Positions 16,819 through 25,870 of a stretch of DNA of 64,000 bases are shown here, in pieces; within the stretch, counting starts at the first letter, position 1, and every line of letters starts with the position of its first letter. The notes beneath the pieces are model-generated. The model saw only the letters and a list, made by a program, of their open reading frames with translations, was not told the origin of the DNA and did not search any database. The stretch comes from Cyanobacteria bacterium FACHB-DQ100 (GTDB lineage: Bacteria; Cyanobacteriota; Cyanobacteriia; Leptolyngbyales; Leptolyngbyaceae). The stretch covers positions 181,944 through 245,943 of the forward strand of contig JACJNW010000034.1 of NCBI GenBank assembly GCA_014695195.1. The letters run 5' to 3'. The translations under genes and the position numbers were made by a program.

Positions 16819-19257
16819 CTATCTGATTTCACGGCGGAAAATAAACTCCCCAGATCCTTGAGGTGCAAGGATGGTGAGAGTATTGACATAGATTTGAATG
16901 TCTCCGCTGTTGGCAGTGCCGCTGATGGCTCCGCTTGTTGCAGTTGCCGAGCCTGGAAGGGTTCCGCCAACGGTGTCTCTTGTGGAGGTGAACCAATTGT
17001 TCGGCGCAGTTGCACCATCTTCAGTGATCACCAGGTTGTTAGCGGGGAGGTCAACACTACCGGAATTGTTCGGGGCTAGGGTCGAGATATTGCGATAGCG
17101 AATGCGATATTCGATGATGCGTCCGGGCCTCGCGGCTGCGCTCAGTGCCGCTTCATCGGTTGTATATCCCACAAGCTCGGTTGCACCAGCGAGAATGCGG
17201 GCATCTTTTTCAAGTTCTACATATCCGGTGTAGAGGCGATTGATTGTAATGTTTCCAGGCTCATTCGATGAGCTACCGTTATTGTTCTCATCAATGAACG
17301 CCAAGATTGGAACGGAGTAGCCGGTGGTCTGGGAGATTTCGCCGGGAAGATCGATCGTCACTGTATAGTTAGCCGTTCCTCCTGCCGCAACAGTTGTGAG
17401 CTTCACCGGATTGGTGGCGCTAGTATTAGTGCCTGATTGATAGGCAAAGCTTGTGCCGTTGTATTCATACGCTGCGACATCTGAGCCAACCGTAATTGTG
17501 ACGATCGTTCCCGTAGCTAGACTATCTGGCGCAGTTGGCGGAATTGGAATCAAGGAGATGGTCGCTGGACTGCCGCTTGTGTTCCGAACGGTGTTGGTAA
17601 ATGTTGTCGCTGGCGTTTGACTATCGTTTAGCGGTAATCCTGGAGGGAGACCCGCAGGTAACACAATCGATCGGTTGGTAAAGTCGTCGTTGTTGGTGGT
17701 ATTGATGGCATCAGGGCGACCGTTCGGGCCATTGAGCGGCGCGACTGCGATCGTATAGAGCGTAACTTCACCTCCGTCTGTATCGTTGAGATCTCCTTGG
17801 TTAGTGGTTGCAGTATCGGTTGGAGTGGTTCCGGTACCTGGATCAATGCCATCATTTGCCGGATTTGCGACTCCATCCCCAATTCCCCGTCCGGTTGCAG
17901 TCGCGCCACCGGTGTTTGGATCGGGGTTGCCGCCTTCTAGCTGGTTGTTGGGGGATTGATCACCGGATTCGTCGTACACCAGTTGAGTGGAAGTTCCGGG
18001 TGCGATAGTTCCGGGCTGTGATTGACCAAACACTTGAGCAATGTTGGTAATGCGTCCACCCGTAAAGCCAGAGATCGGATTGACCGAGAATGAGAAGCTT
18101 GTAACGGTTGTACCTTTGGCGATCGCGGTTGATCGGATAAAGCCAACCCGTGTAATCGTGCCGGAGCTTGGACGAATTGTGACCCAGTTGGCTTGGTGGG
18201 CGGGAATTGAAAGGGCGCTAGTTGTGTAGACGACTTGCCAGGTATTGTCGGGTGTGGTGGGCGTGGCTGTACTCAGCGCGGTTGCGGTTGGAATTGCATC
18301 CGATACTAAGATGCGGTTTTGATTTGCAGTTCCGCCATCTAAGTTAATCGCTGTGGGATGGAGATCCGAAGCAACTAGACCCGTAGGCGGAGAAGTGGGA
18401 TTTTCCACCCGGAGCGCTAGTGAATAGGTTAATGCATCGTCTGTGAGGTCTGAGGGTGTGTTGTTGTTGCTGTAGCTTGAAGCCGCTTTGAGCAGGGTGG
18501 CGAAGGCTTGCAAGCGAGCATTGACAGTGATCGAAATACTGGTTGCCATCGCTTCGTTGACTTGAGTCAGAGCGCCCTCGGTCTCACCAGAGACGCTGTC
18601 TGGATTATCTACGGTGTAGACATCAAGCGTATTGTTTACATTGCCCGTGTGATCGACGTTTTGAGCATTTGGCGTTGCGGTGTTACCTAGAGAAACCGTT
18701 GTCGTTGCGCTTGCGGGAGCCGTTCCATTCACTTGAATCGGAACGCGAACGGTGACGGTTCCAGTTGCACCACTGCCCCCGTTGGGTGGAATCGAGCCTC
18801 CTCCTGAGATTGCGCTTAGTAAGGTTCCAGTTGCACCACCGCCTGCAGGGACAGCGACCGGCGTGATATCTGAACCGTTGACTGCAACAATTTGCAAAGA
18901 CCCATTCAGTGAGAAGTTAGTGCTATCGGAAAGAGTAGCTGTGCCCGGTATGAAAAACTGCGTGGGATCGTTCCCAACGTTTGTGATGGTGAAATCCACA
19001 TAGAGCGTATCTCCTGCATTCGGAGTGAGATTGCTCGGAGTGTCGGCTGAGATGATGATTCCTGGGACTTCAGCAACCCTGACAGTTACAGTGTTAGACG
19101 TTGCGTTGTAGGTGGTTGTGCCATCCGAATAGGTTGCCGTGGCAGTGTTACTGATTTCGGTGTCAGCAACAGTCTGCGCGAGGGCGACTTTGATCCCAGA
19201 AAGGCTACTGCCGATTAGAAGCGTTGCTGCTAAAAGCTGGTAAGGGGTTGTTTTCAT
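16819..19257 (-). CDS. Large secreted Thr/Asn-rich DUF11-type surface protein
   Basis: This 812-residue protein has a signal peptide ending at VALA|QT (about residue 28). The mature N-terminus has the repeat-like motif ISNTATATYSDGTTTYNATSNTVTVRV, spread over residues about 36-62, which introduces many cyanobacterial and Deinococcus surface proteins. The rest is low-complexity Thr/Gly/Asn/Pro-rich beta structure with DUF11-like segments, an acidic FIDENNNGSSSNEPG loop resembling a Ca-binding SdrD-type loop, and a C-terminal NISTLAPNNSGSVDLPANNLVITED region. No membrane anchor or sortase signal is present. It is the promoter-proximal gene of the five-gene run and probably its major secreted product. 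Confidence 0.75.
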   Translation of the reverse strand: MKTTPYQLLAATLLIGSSLSGIKVALAQTVADTEISNTATATYSDGTTTYNATSNTVTVRVAEVPGIIISADTPSNLTPNAGDTLYVDFTITNVGNDPTQFFIPGTATLSDSTNFSLNGSLQIVAVNGSDITPVAVPAGGGATGTLLSAISGGGSIPPNGGSGATGTVTVRVPIQVNGTAPASATTTVSLGNTATPNAQNVDHTGNVNNTLDVYTVDNPDSVSGETEGALTQVNEAMATSISITVNARLQAFATLLKAASSYSNNNTPSDLTDDALTYSLALRVENPTSPPTGLVASDLHPTAINLDGGTANQNRILVSDAIPTATALSTATPTTPDNTWQVVYTTSALSIPAHQANWVTIRPSSGTITRVGFIRSTAIAKGTTVTSFSFSVNPISGFTGGRITNIAQVFGQSQPGTIAPGTSTQLVYDESGDQSPNNQLEGGNPDPNTGGATATGRGIGDGVANPANDGIDPGTGTTPTDTATTNQGDLNDTDGGEVTLYTIAVAPLNGPNGRPDAINTTNNDDFTNRSIVLPAGLPPGLPLNDSQTPATTFTNTVRNTSGSPATISLIPIPPTAPDSLATGTIVTITVGSDVAAYEYNGTSFAYQSGTNTSATNPVKLTTVAAGGTANYTVTIDLPGEISQTTGYSVPILAFIDENNNGSSSNEPGNITINRLYTGYVELEKDARILAGATELVGYTTDEAALSAAARPGRIIEYRIRYRNISTLAPNNSGSVDLPANNLVITEDGATAPNNWFTSTRDTVGGTLPGSATATSGAISGTANSGDIQIYVNTLTILAPQGSGEFIFRREIR

Positions 19258-19718
19258 ACGGGGCGGCAGGAGAAGAACTGAAGAGAGCGCATGAAGCTTG
19301 ACCCGACCATGAATTTGTGAGGGCGCGATCGAGCGAAGAAGCTAGTAGAGAGTGAGTCAGAGGATCAGCCGCGAAAGTTCAGCACGATCGCAATCATCTA
19401 AAACTGCACAGGCTCAAAATTTCTAAGTTGCTAGACTCAGCAGAAGGCTGTAATACATCTATCAAAGGGAACAGATCTACAATTGAAATGTGCCCATGCT
19501 GCTTGTAGTTATCAGCACAGTCCGGAAAAGTTCCGTTGGATCACTGACAGCATACTGATCTGGCTTAAGCTATCTAGCTTAGACATCGATAAATTTCTGC
19601 TGATAGCTGCTTAGGAAATTTTTGTTGCCTTGCATCCGTCCAAATCCAGCATCCGTGTTTATAGCAGCAACGCCCGTTTATCTACTAAGGTGAAGAAAGT
19701 TCTTGTTGGTCTGAAAAC
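19258..19718. promoter_or_regulatory. Divergent intergenic region, surface-protein operon / hydrolase
   Basis: This 461-bp stretch without a plausible gene separates the minus-strand surface-protein run from the plus-strand hydrolase. It must contain the promoters of both. A small perfect inverted repeat TAAGCT/AGCTTA (19566-19581) is visible, but no clear -35/-10 pair or known operator. No repeat element or RNA gene was recognised. Confidence 0.4.
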
Positions 19719-20357
19719 ATGACTGTTCAGCCCCAAACCATCCTGTTTGCTCAACATGGCATGACGGATCTCTCAGGGAGTCAGACGATCGCTCGATTGG
19801 CTCACGCACTGGATCTGAAAGATACTCTGATCGTTGCACCCGAACTGCACTGGGTTAGGACTTTGTTTTATTTAGAACCGCTGATTCAGAGTGTTCAAGC
19901 GGTGGTGAGCGATACGTTAAGTAAATATCCTGATGTGCCGATTCGGATTATTGCCACTTCGATGGGAGGGGTGTTATGGGTGGAATTGCTCGATCGACAT
20001 CCCGAATGGTGGCCGCGGGTGCATTCGTTGGTGCTGCTGGGTGCGCCGATTGGAGGATCGCATATTGCCCGCAAGGTCGATCCGTTTGGTTGGGGGATTG
20101 GAATTGCGAGAGATTTAGGGATTAATCGAAGCGCGATCGCACAGAGGATTGCCGCAGAAATTCCAACTTTAGTGGTGGCAAGCGATTGTGGTGACGGACA
20201 CGATGGCGTTGTTACCGTTGAATCGGCGGTCATTCACGGTGCAGAATTTGTCTGTCTGTCTGGTGTGTCTCATCCCGATTTGCGAATTCATTCTGCGGTA
20301 ATGCAGGAAGTTTGGAAGTTTTGGGCGAACATCAAGGAAACGATCGACTCGAAGTAA
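19719..20357 (+). CDS. Small alpha/beta hydrolase (lipase-like)
   Basis: This 212-residue cytoplasmic protein has an alpha/beta-hydrolase pattern: an N-terminal strand with the oxyanion-type turn (FAQHGMTDLSG), a nucleophile elbow IIATSMGGVLW with Ser in a T-S-M-G-G variant of GxSxG, a candidate acid in DCGDGHDGVV and a candidate catalytic His in GVSHPDLR. The small size and PGAP1/serine-esterase-like elbow suggest a lipase or thioesterase. It sits 6 bp upstream of the PlsY-fusion gene, so the two are probably co-transcribed and may both act on lipids; that link is inference. Confidence 0.75.
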   Translation: MTVQPQTILFAQHGMTDLSGSQTIARLAHALDLKDTLIVAPELHWVRTLFYLEPLIQSVQAVVSDTLSKYPDVPIRIIATSMGGVLWVELLDRHPEWWPRVHSLVLLGAPIGGSHIARKVDPFGWGIGIARDLGINRSAIAQRIAAEIPTLVVASDCGDGHDGVVTVESAVIHGAEFVCLSGVSHPDLRIHSAVMQEVWKFWANIKETIDSK

Positions 20358-20363
20358 CGCGCT

Positions 20364-23360
20364 ATGACGTTGATGCCTGTTTGGGGTTCGCTGCTGATTT
20401 TTGTTCTGTGTCCGATTCTGGGAGGGTTGCCGCTGATTAGTTGGATCACCCGCGCTCTGGCTCGGAAACGACTGTCCGAATTGGGGACAGGAAATCTCAG
20501 TGTTTCAGCCGCGTTTTATCACGGGGGGAAGATTGTCGGGATTTTAGCCGTATTGTCTGAGGCGTTTAAGGGAATTGCAGCGGTATTGTTAGCCCGATCG
20601 TTTTTTCCCGATCGTCCAGAGTGGGAAGTGATTTCGCTGATTGCGCTGGTTTACGGACGGTATTTTATCGGCAAAGGAGCAGGCACAACGAATGTGGTGT
20701 GGGGCTATGCGGTGCATGATCCGATCACCTCGTTTCTTGTATTTTTGATCGGGGGAATTGGGTTTACGATTCTGCGAGAACGGCGATCGGGCAAGTTTGG
20801 CGTTCTGATTTTGTTTCCGTTGATCACAGCCTTGCGGCATCCGTCGGAGACTCCGTTGATTGGAAGCGCGATCTCACTTGCAGCTTTTTTGTGGTGGATT
20901 TATAACCAGATTCCAGACGACTTAAACCTTAAACCAGACCAAGCGCAGAGAGGATCACAGGCGATGTTTCAATTTCTAAGGGAGGATCGATCGCTCCTGA
21001 CACTCGATCAAATCTTGAAAGCGGAGAAAGTTGGACAAAAGGCGGCAACGCTTTCGGAATTGAAGCGATCGGGCTATCCGGTTCCGGATGCTTGCATCTT
21101 GTTGCCCGGAGATGATCCGAAACCATTGATTCAAGCATTGCAACCCTCGCGGGAGAATCCGTTGATTGTGCGATCGTCGGCAATTGGAGAAGATTCTGAA
21201 TCAGCTTCCGCCGCAGGGCAGTATGAATCGATCGCAAACATTACGCATCGAGACTTGCTTTTACCAGCGATTTTGCGGTGTTTGGAATCGTATGAGCAGG
21301 AATCTGCGGTGAAGTATCGGCGCGATCGAGAAATTTCGGATGCGTCGATGGTGGTGCTGGTGCAGCAGCAAGTCCGGGGGGTGTTTTCGGGGGTGGCGTT
21401 TAGTCGTGATCCGATTACGCGGCAGGGTGACAGCGTATTGATTGAAGCGTTACCGGGGACTGCCGATCGTGTGGTTTCAGGACAAGAGACACCCGAAAGT
21501 TATCAGGTGAATGTGCGAGAAGTCGGGGCGGATTGGAGACTACCAGAGGATGCGACGCTCGAAATCGAAGGAAAAGGAACGGTTCCAGGGCGATTAATTC
21601 AGCAAGTGGCATACCTAGCGCGGCATTTAGAAGAGCATTTTCATGGAGTGCCGCAGGATATTGAGTGGAGTTTTGACGGGGAAACGTTGTGGGTGCTGCA
21701 ATCGAGATCGATTACAACCCTTGCCCCAATCTGGACACGCAAAATTGCCGCAGAAGTGATTCCCGGTGCAATTCGTCCCTTAACCTGGTCGATTAATCGT
21801 CCGCTGACTTGTGGCGTTTGGGGAAAGATTTTTACGATCGTGCTTGGCGATCGTGCTTCAGGCTTGGATTTTACTGAAACGGCAACCTTACACTATTCAC
21901 ACGCCTACTTCAATGCCACATTGTTAGGGCAGATTTTCCGGCGGATGGGATTGCCTGCTGAGAGTTTGGAGTTTTTAACCAGAGGGGCGAAGTTCAGCAA
22001 GCCGCCGACGCGATCGACGATCGCAAATTTGCCCGGATTGCTGCGATTGCTTCAGCGTGAAATGCGATTGGAGCAGGATTTTGCACGAGACGAGCAGCTT
22101 TACTTTAGACCGATGCTGCTTAAACTGAGAAATTTCTCGTTCTCGGCAGAAACGTTTGCGATCGGAACACAAGGATTTCGGTCTGGAACACAAGAATTTC
22201 GATCTGGAACACAAGAATTTCGATCTGGAACACAAGAATTTCAGTCCGGAACACAAAACATTGAGCTTGACACTCAAGAGATCCAGCAGATTACTCAAGA
22301 AATTCAGCAAATTCTTGAACTATTAGAGCGAGCGACCTATTACAGCATTCTTGCTCCTTTGAGTGCGGCACTCAGAAAAGCAGTCTTTCGAGTCCGCGAT
22401 GAAGACCTAGATAACCGAGACACTCCGGAAGTTGCAGCACTACGATCGCTCTCTGATTTGGCGGCTTCTGCGCGATCCGTGTTAGAAAATTCCGAGAGTC
22501 AAGAAGATCTGTTCGTTCAACTTGCTCAAACGGATCAGGGACAAGCCATTCTGAAGCAGTTTGATCAACTCCTCGACCAATACGGTTACTTAAGCGAAGT
22601 CGGAACCGATATCGCTGTCCCAACTTGGCGTGAACAACCGCAACCTGTGCGCGAACTCTTCCAACAATTTTGCTTAAGTCCGGCTCCCGCCCCTGCAACC
22701 CCGCAGATTAAAAACAAGGGCGTTCAGCGACGCATTGCCCTAAAGGGAAAAGTCACTGAAATTTACAGTCGTTTACTCGCAGAACTGCGCTGGCGATTTG
22801 TGGAGATCGAACAACTTTGGCTCAAGTCCGGCATTCTCTCCGAATCAGGTGACATCTTCTTTCTGACCTATGCGGAAATCCAGCAATCCACGGGTTCAAA
22901 CCCAGACTTCCAAGCTCAATTTTCCCAACTGATCGAGCAGCGTCGATCGCAATTCGAGCACGATCGCCAACTCTCCCCAATTCCCCAACTCGTTTATGGC
23001 GACGATCCCCCCGCTCCCCAACTCCCCACTTGGCAAGCCTCAGACCAATTACAAGGCATCGGAGCCAGCGCGGGACAAGTCGAGGGAACAATCCGAGTGC
23101 TGCGATCGCTCAATGGTTCGATTAATGTCGATCGTGAAACCATTCTCGTCGTTCCTTATACGGACTCAGGCTGGATGCCCGTTCTAGCGAGAGTCGGCGG
23201 ACTGATTGCCGAAGTTGGGGGACGGCTTTCACATGGCGCGATCGTGGCGCGAGAATATCGTATCCCGGCAGTGATGGATGTTCCGAACGCGACCGAAATT
23301 CTGCAAGACGGGCAGCGCGTTCGGATTAATGGGCAGCAGGGAACGATCGAAATTCTCTAA
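20364..23360 (+). CDS. PlsY-like acyltransferase domain fused to PEP-synthase/rifampin-phosphotransferase-like protein
   Basis: Residues 1 to about 190 form a membrane domain of the PlsY glycerol-3-phosphate acyltransferase type, with LGTGNLSVSAAFYHGGK as motif 1 and GRYFIGKGAGTTN as motif 2. The usual Ser and His of those motifs read Thr and Arg. From about 205 to 460 an ATP-grasp PPDK-N domain follows (IVRSSAIGEDSESASAAGQYES, VVLVQQQVRGVFSGVAFSRDP). A variable helical middle region comes next, then a swivelling phospho-His domain ending the protein (GGRLSHGAIVAREYRIPAVM, H957). There is no C-terminal PEP barrel, so the order ATP-grasp/middle/His matches rifampin phosphotransferase rather than PpsA. 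Five 21-base in-frame repeats lie at 22164-22268. The substrate is unknown. Confidence 0.85.
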   Translation: MTLMPVWGSLLIFVLCPILGGLPLISWITRALARKRLSELGTGNLSVSAAFYHGGKIVGILAVLSEAFKGIAAVLLARSFFPDRPEWEVISLIALVYGRYFIGKGAGTTNVVWGYAVHDPITSFLVFLIGGIGFTILRERRSGKFGVLILFPLITALRHPSETPLIGSAISLAAFLWWIYNQIPDDLNLKPDQAQRGSQAMFQFLREDRSLLTLDQILKAEKVGQKAATLSELKRSGYPVPDACILLPGDDPKPLIQALQPSRENPLIVRSSAIGEDSESASAAGQYESIANITHRDLLLPAILRCLESYEQESAVKYRRDREISDASMVVLVQQQVRGVFSGVAFSRDPITRQGDSVLIEALPGTADRVVSGQETPESYQVNVREVGADWRLPEDATLEIEGKGTVPGRLIQQVAYLARHLEEHFHGVPQDIEWSFDGETLWVLQSRSITTLAPIWTRKIAAEVIPGAIRPLTWSINRPLTCGVWGKIFTIVLGDRASGLDFTETATLHYSHAYFNATLLGQIFRRMGLPAESLEFLTRGAKFSKPPTRSTIANLPGLLRLLQREMRLEQDFARDEQLYFRPMLLKLRNFSFSAETFAIGTQGFRSGTQEFRSGTQEFRSGTQEFQSGTQNIELDTQEIQQITQEIQQILELLERATYYSILAPLSAALRKAVFRVRDEDLDNRDTPEVAALRSLSDLAASARSVLENSESQEDLFVQLAQTDQGQAILKQFDQLLDQYGYLSEVGTDIAVPTWREQPQPVRELFQQFCLSPAPAPATPQIKNKGVQRRIALKGKVTEIYSRLLAELRWRFVEIEQLWLKSGILSESGDIFFLTYAEIQQSTGSNPDFQAQFSQLIEQRRSQFEHDRQLSPIPQLVYGDDPPAPQLPTWQASDQLQGIGASAGQVEGTIRVLRSLNGSINVDRETILVVPYTDSGWMPVLARVGGLIAEVGGRLSHGAIVAREYRIPAVMDVPNATEILQDGQRVRINGQQGTIEIL
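22164..22268 (+). repeat. Five in-frame 21-bp tandem repeats (GTQEFRS heptads)
   Basis: Consecutive 21-base units start at 22164, 22185, 22206, 22227 and 22248. Units 2 and 3 are identical and units 1, 4 and 5 diverge at a few positions. They encode GTQGFRS, GTQEFRS, GTQEFRS, GTQEFQS and GTQNIEL inside the middle region of the PlsY-fusion protein, and lead into a heptad-like TQEIQQI stretch. Copy number can change without breaking the frame. Confidence 0.95.
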
Positions 23361-23737
23361 GGTTGAGATTTCAGGGCTTCTTTGGCTTTTGCCTCAAACC
23401 AAGCGACCACTTGCGGAACCGTCAGCGATTCGATCGGTGTTCCATTCGTCTGTGCAATCTGCATTAAGGGATTGATCGAAGCAACGACAAGCTTCGAGAA
23501 GAACTTCTTAAACTCGTTATCAATCCCGCCCTGTAAGCTTTCATCTTGATAGATCCAATCTTCGATCTGTGTAGGTTGCAAATCTGCGATCGCTTGTCCT
23601 GACGCTTGAGCGATTTTTTTGAGCGATCGTAACGAATAAATTGCGACTCGCGCTGAGAACTTATCTTTTGAGGTTAACAGCGCTTTATCGACTTCGATAC
23701 ATTCTTCGGGTGTGAGAAATTCTGAATTCGGCTGCAT
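23357..23737 (-). CDS. Conserved cyanobacterial hypothetical protein
   Basis: This 126-residue, all-helical acidic protein begins MQPNSEFLTPEECIEVDKALL. It has no signal peptide, membrane segment or metal motif. A central ADLQPTQIEDWIYQDESL and a C-terminal VPQVVAWFEAKAKEAL resemble short helix-hairpin protein-interaction modules. I do not recognise a named family. It ends overlapping the last 4 bases of the convergent PlsY-fusion gene (stop 23360), and a truncated hicA remnant lies just upstream on the same strand. Confidence 0.7.
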   Translation of the reverse strand: MQPNSEFLTPEECIEVDKALLTSKDKFSARVAIYSLRSLKKIAQASGQAIADLQPTQIEDWIYQDESLQGGIDNEFKKFFSKLVVASINPLMQIAQTNGTPIESLTVPQVVAWFEAKAKEALKSQP

Positions 23738-23748
23738 AAAGATGTGAC

Positions 23749-23911
23749 TTACTCTAGATCTTCTTCCGTTAGATCAGCATCTTTCAAAATACTTTTCAAT
23801 GTTCCCTTAGGTAAATCTCGATTACCGTGGACTGGAATCGAAAGAATTGAGCCCATTCTTTCTTTAACGTCAGTTCGATGAGTTTTTTTTCGCTTCGATG
23901 TGAGCTACTTC
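23749..23911 (-). pseudogene. hicA-like toxin remnant, 5' end missing
   Basis: Reading the minus strand, an open frame continues from the repeat element at 23912 through HIEAKKTHRTDVKERMGS to a stop at 23749. Its last part, IPVHGNRDLPKGTLKSILKD followed by ADLTEEDLE, is the classic C-terminal half of HicA/YcfA mRNA interferases. The N-terminal half, including the GSHxxF segment with the catalytic His, is absent, replaced by the repeat element. No HicB antitoxin gene adjoins. A 35-codon ORF from ATG 23856 could still be translated but would lack the catalytic region. I read it as a relic toxin gene. Confidence 0.65.
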
Positions 23912-24018
23912 GCCCCCTAAATCCCCCATTCTGGGGGACTTAGAAAGGAGCTGGTTCCCCAAGTTTAAGAGGTTTCCTACCCGTTCAAAGTCCCCCACTC
24001 GTGGGGGATTTAGGGGGC
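23912..24018. repeat. MITE-like element with 17-bp terminal inverted repeats
   Basis: This 107-bp element starts GCCCCCTAAATCCCCCA and ends with the inverted copy TGGGGGATTTAGGGGGC. Each end is itself a hairpin (CCCCCATTCTGGGGG and CCCCCACTCGTGGGGG). It has no coding capacity. Single ends and a shorter two-ended copy occur elsewhere in the window (36305, 39060, 50283, 55244). It lies between the hicA remnant and the 3' end of ilvD. Confidence 0.8.
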
Positions 24019-24068
24019 TATCCGCAGATCCAAACGCAGCTAAGCACTTGTGTCGAACTCACGTCAAC

Positions 24069-25754
24069 TTACTCTAATCCCAAGTCGGTTACGGCTCCTA
24101 AACTGCTTGATGACACCAATCGAGCGTATTTTGCTAACACGCCTCTGGTATATCTCGGTGCGGGGGGTTGCCATGCGGCGCGACGTTTCTCCAACTCGGC
24201 TTCAGGCACATTCAGTTGCAGCAATCGGGCGTGGGCATCGATCGTAATCTCATCGCCTTCTTGAACAAGCGCGATCGTCCCTCCGACAAAAGCTTCCGGT
24301 GCAACGTGACCCACAACCATGCCGTAGGTTCCACCAGAGAAGCGCCCATCGGTGATCAGTCCAACGGAATCTCCGAGTCCTGCTCCAATGATGGCTGAAG
24401 TTGGAGCCAGCATTTCTCGCATTCCAGGCCCGCCTTTGGGTCCTTCATAGCGAATCACAAGTACATCGCCTGCATTGATCTTGTTTGCCAAGATTGCTTC
24501 TAAACAAGCTTCCTCGGATTCAAACACTCGCGCAGGCCCAGTAATCTTCGGATTCTTGACTCCGGTAATTTTCGCGACTGATCCTTCGGTTGCCAGATTG
24601 CCCTTCAAGATTGCCAGGTGCCCGGTCGAATACATCGGATTGTTCCACGGACGAATCACATCTTGATCGGCGCGGGGTTCTTCGGGAATATCTCTCAATC
24701 GCTCCTCGATCGTCTCCCCCGTAATCGTCAAGCAATCGCCGTGAAGTAATCCATGCGCTAACAGCATCTTCATTACCTGCGGAATTCCGCCTGCTCGGTG
24801 CAAGTCTGTTGCCACATAGCGACCCGAAGGTTTGAGATCGCACAGAACTGGAACGCGCTCACGAATCACTTCAAAATCATCAATCGTGAGGGGAACGCCA
24901 GCCGAATGCGCGATCGCTAAAAAGTGCAGCACTGCATTCGTCGATCCACCGACTGCCATAATCACGGAGATTGCATTCTCGATCGACTTACGAGTGATAA
25001 TGTCACGCGGCAGAATTTGATTGCGGATCGCTTCGACTAACACCTTGCCAGCCAGCGCCGTATTTTCTGCTTTCTCAGGATCAACGGCTGACATTGTGGA
25101 GGAATACATCAAGCTCATGCCCATCGCTTCAAATGCAGAGGACATCGTATTCGCCGTGTACATCCCGCCGCAAGACCCTGCACCCGGACAAGCGCTGCGC
25201 TCGACCGCATACAGCATCGATTCTTCAATCCGACCGGCGCTGTATTGTCCAACCGCTTCAAACGAGCTGACAACCGTTAAATCTTGTCCATCTAAATGTC
25301 CGGGTTTGATCGTGCCACCGTACACAAAGATCGCTGGAATGTTCATCCGTGCCATTGCGATCATGGCTCCCGGCATGTTTTTGTCGCAGCCGCCGATCGC
25401 TAACACGCCATCCATGCTTTGAGCATTGCAGGCAGTCTCGATCGAATCTGCGATCACATCCCGCGAGACGAGCGAATATTTCATTCCCTCCGTACCCATC
25501 GAAATCCCGTCGCTCACGGTAATCGTTCCAAACACTTGCGGCATTCCGCCTGCCGCACGAATTCCGGTTTCAGCTTCCGAGGCGAGCGGTGCAATTCCCA
25601 TGTTGCAGGGCGTAATCGTACTGTGGGCGCTCGCAACCCCAACGATCGGTTTCGTAAAATCATTGTCGCCGAATCCGACCGCACGCAGCATGGCGCGATT
25701 GGGCGATCGCTGAACGCCTTGAGTAATGGCTTGACTTCTTAGGTTTTCGGGCAT
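24069..25754 (-). CDS. ilvD: Dihydroxy-acid dehydratase
   Basis: This enzyme dehydrates 2,3-dihydroxy-isovalerate and 2,3-dihydroxy-3-methylvalerate to the 2-keto acids in valine/isoleucine (and, through valine, pantothenate and leucine) synthesis. The Fe-S ligands are visible: C50 in [11 protein letters not shown]123 in [10 protein letters not shown] and C195 in [17 protein letters not shown]. The catalytic C-terminal region has [11 protein letters not shown] and GHVAPEA. I chose ATG 25754 ([13 protein letters not shown]) over the ORF start at 25793 because the upstream 13 codons are not part of the family and would run into the divergent promoter. Length is 561 residues, normal for the family. 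A divergent LysR regulator gene adjoins. Confidence 0.95.
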   Translation of the reverse strand: MPENLRSQAITQGVQRSPNRAMLRAVGFGDNDFTKPIVGVASAHSTITPCNMGIAPLASEAETGIRAAGGMPQVFGTITVSDGISMGTEGMKYSLVSRDVIADSIETACNAQSMDGVLAIGGCDKNMPGAMIAMARMNIPAIFVYGGTIKPGHLDGQDLTVVSSFEAVGQYSAGRIEESMLYAVERSACPGAGSCGGMYTANTMSSAFEAMGMSLMYSSTMSAVDPEKAENTALAGKVLVEAIRNQILPRDIITRKSIENAISVIMAVGGSTNAVLHFLAIAHSAGVPLTIDDFEVIRERVPVLCDLKPSGRYVATDLHRAGGIPQVMKMLLAHGLLHGDCLTITGETIEERLRDIPEEPRADQDVIRPWNNPMYSTGHLAILKGNLATEGSVAKITGVKNPKITGPARVFESEEACLEAILANKINAGDVLVIRYEGPKGGPGMREMLAPTSAIIGAGLGDSVGLITDGRFSGGTYGMVVGHVAPEAFVGGTIALVQEGDEITIDAHARLLQLNVPEAELEKRRAAWQPPAPRYTRGVLAKYARLVSSSSLGAVTDLGLE

Positions 25755-25829
25755 AGTATTCTCGCTCTTTTTCGATATGCGGAACTCATTCATCTTGGAG
25801 TATAGGGAGCCGCTTTGTGTCTGTCCAAT

Positions 25830-25863
25830 ATATGTTTTGATTGATTTAAGACGAAAAACATAT
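25830..25863. promoter_or_regulatory. Inverted repeat, candidate LysR operator
   Basis: ATATGTTTT (25830-25838) and AAAACATAT (25855-25863) are perfect reverse complements separated by 16 bases. They lie in the 116-bp gap between ilvD and the divergent LysR gene, 8 bases before the LysR start codon. The placement fits an autoregulatory LysR binding site that could also act on ilvD; this is inference. Confidence 0.5.
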
Positions 25864-25870
25864 CAAATCA

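Noticed and set aside
22164..22268. Regular repeats considered as a CRISPR array
   Set aside because: The 21-bp units are contiguous with no spacers and are part of an open reading frame.
21975..22310. Minus-strand ORF with SRSKFLCSRSKFLCSR-type repeats
   Set aside because: It is the antisense translation of the 21-bp repeat block inside the PlsY-fusion gene.
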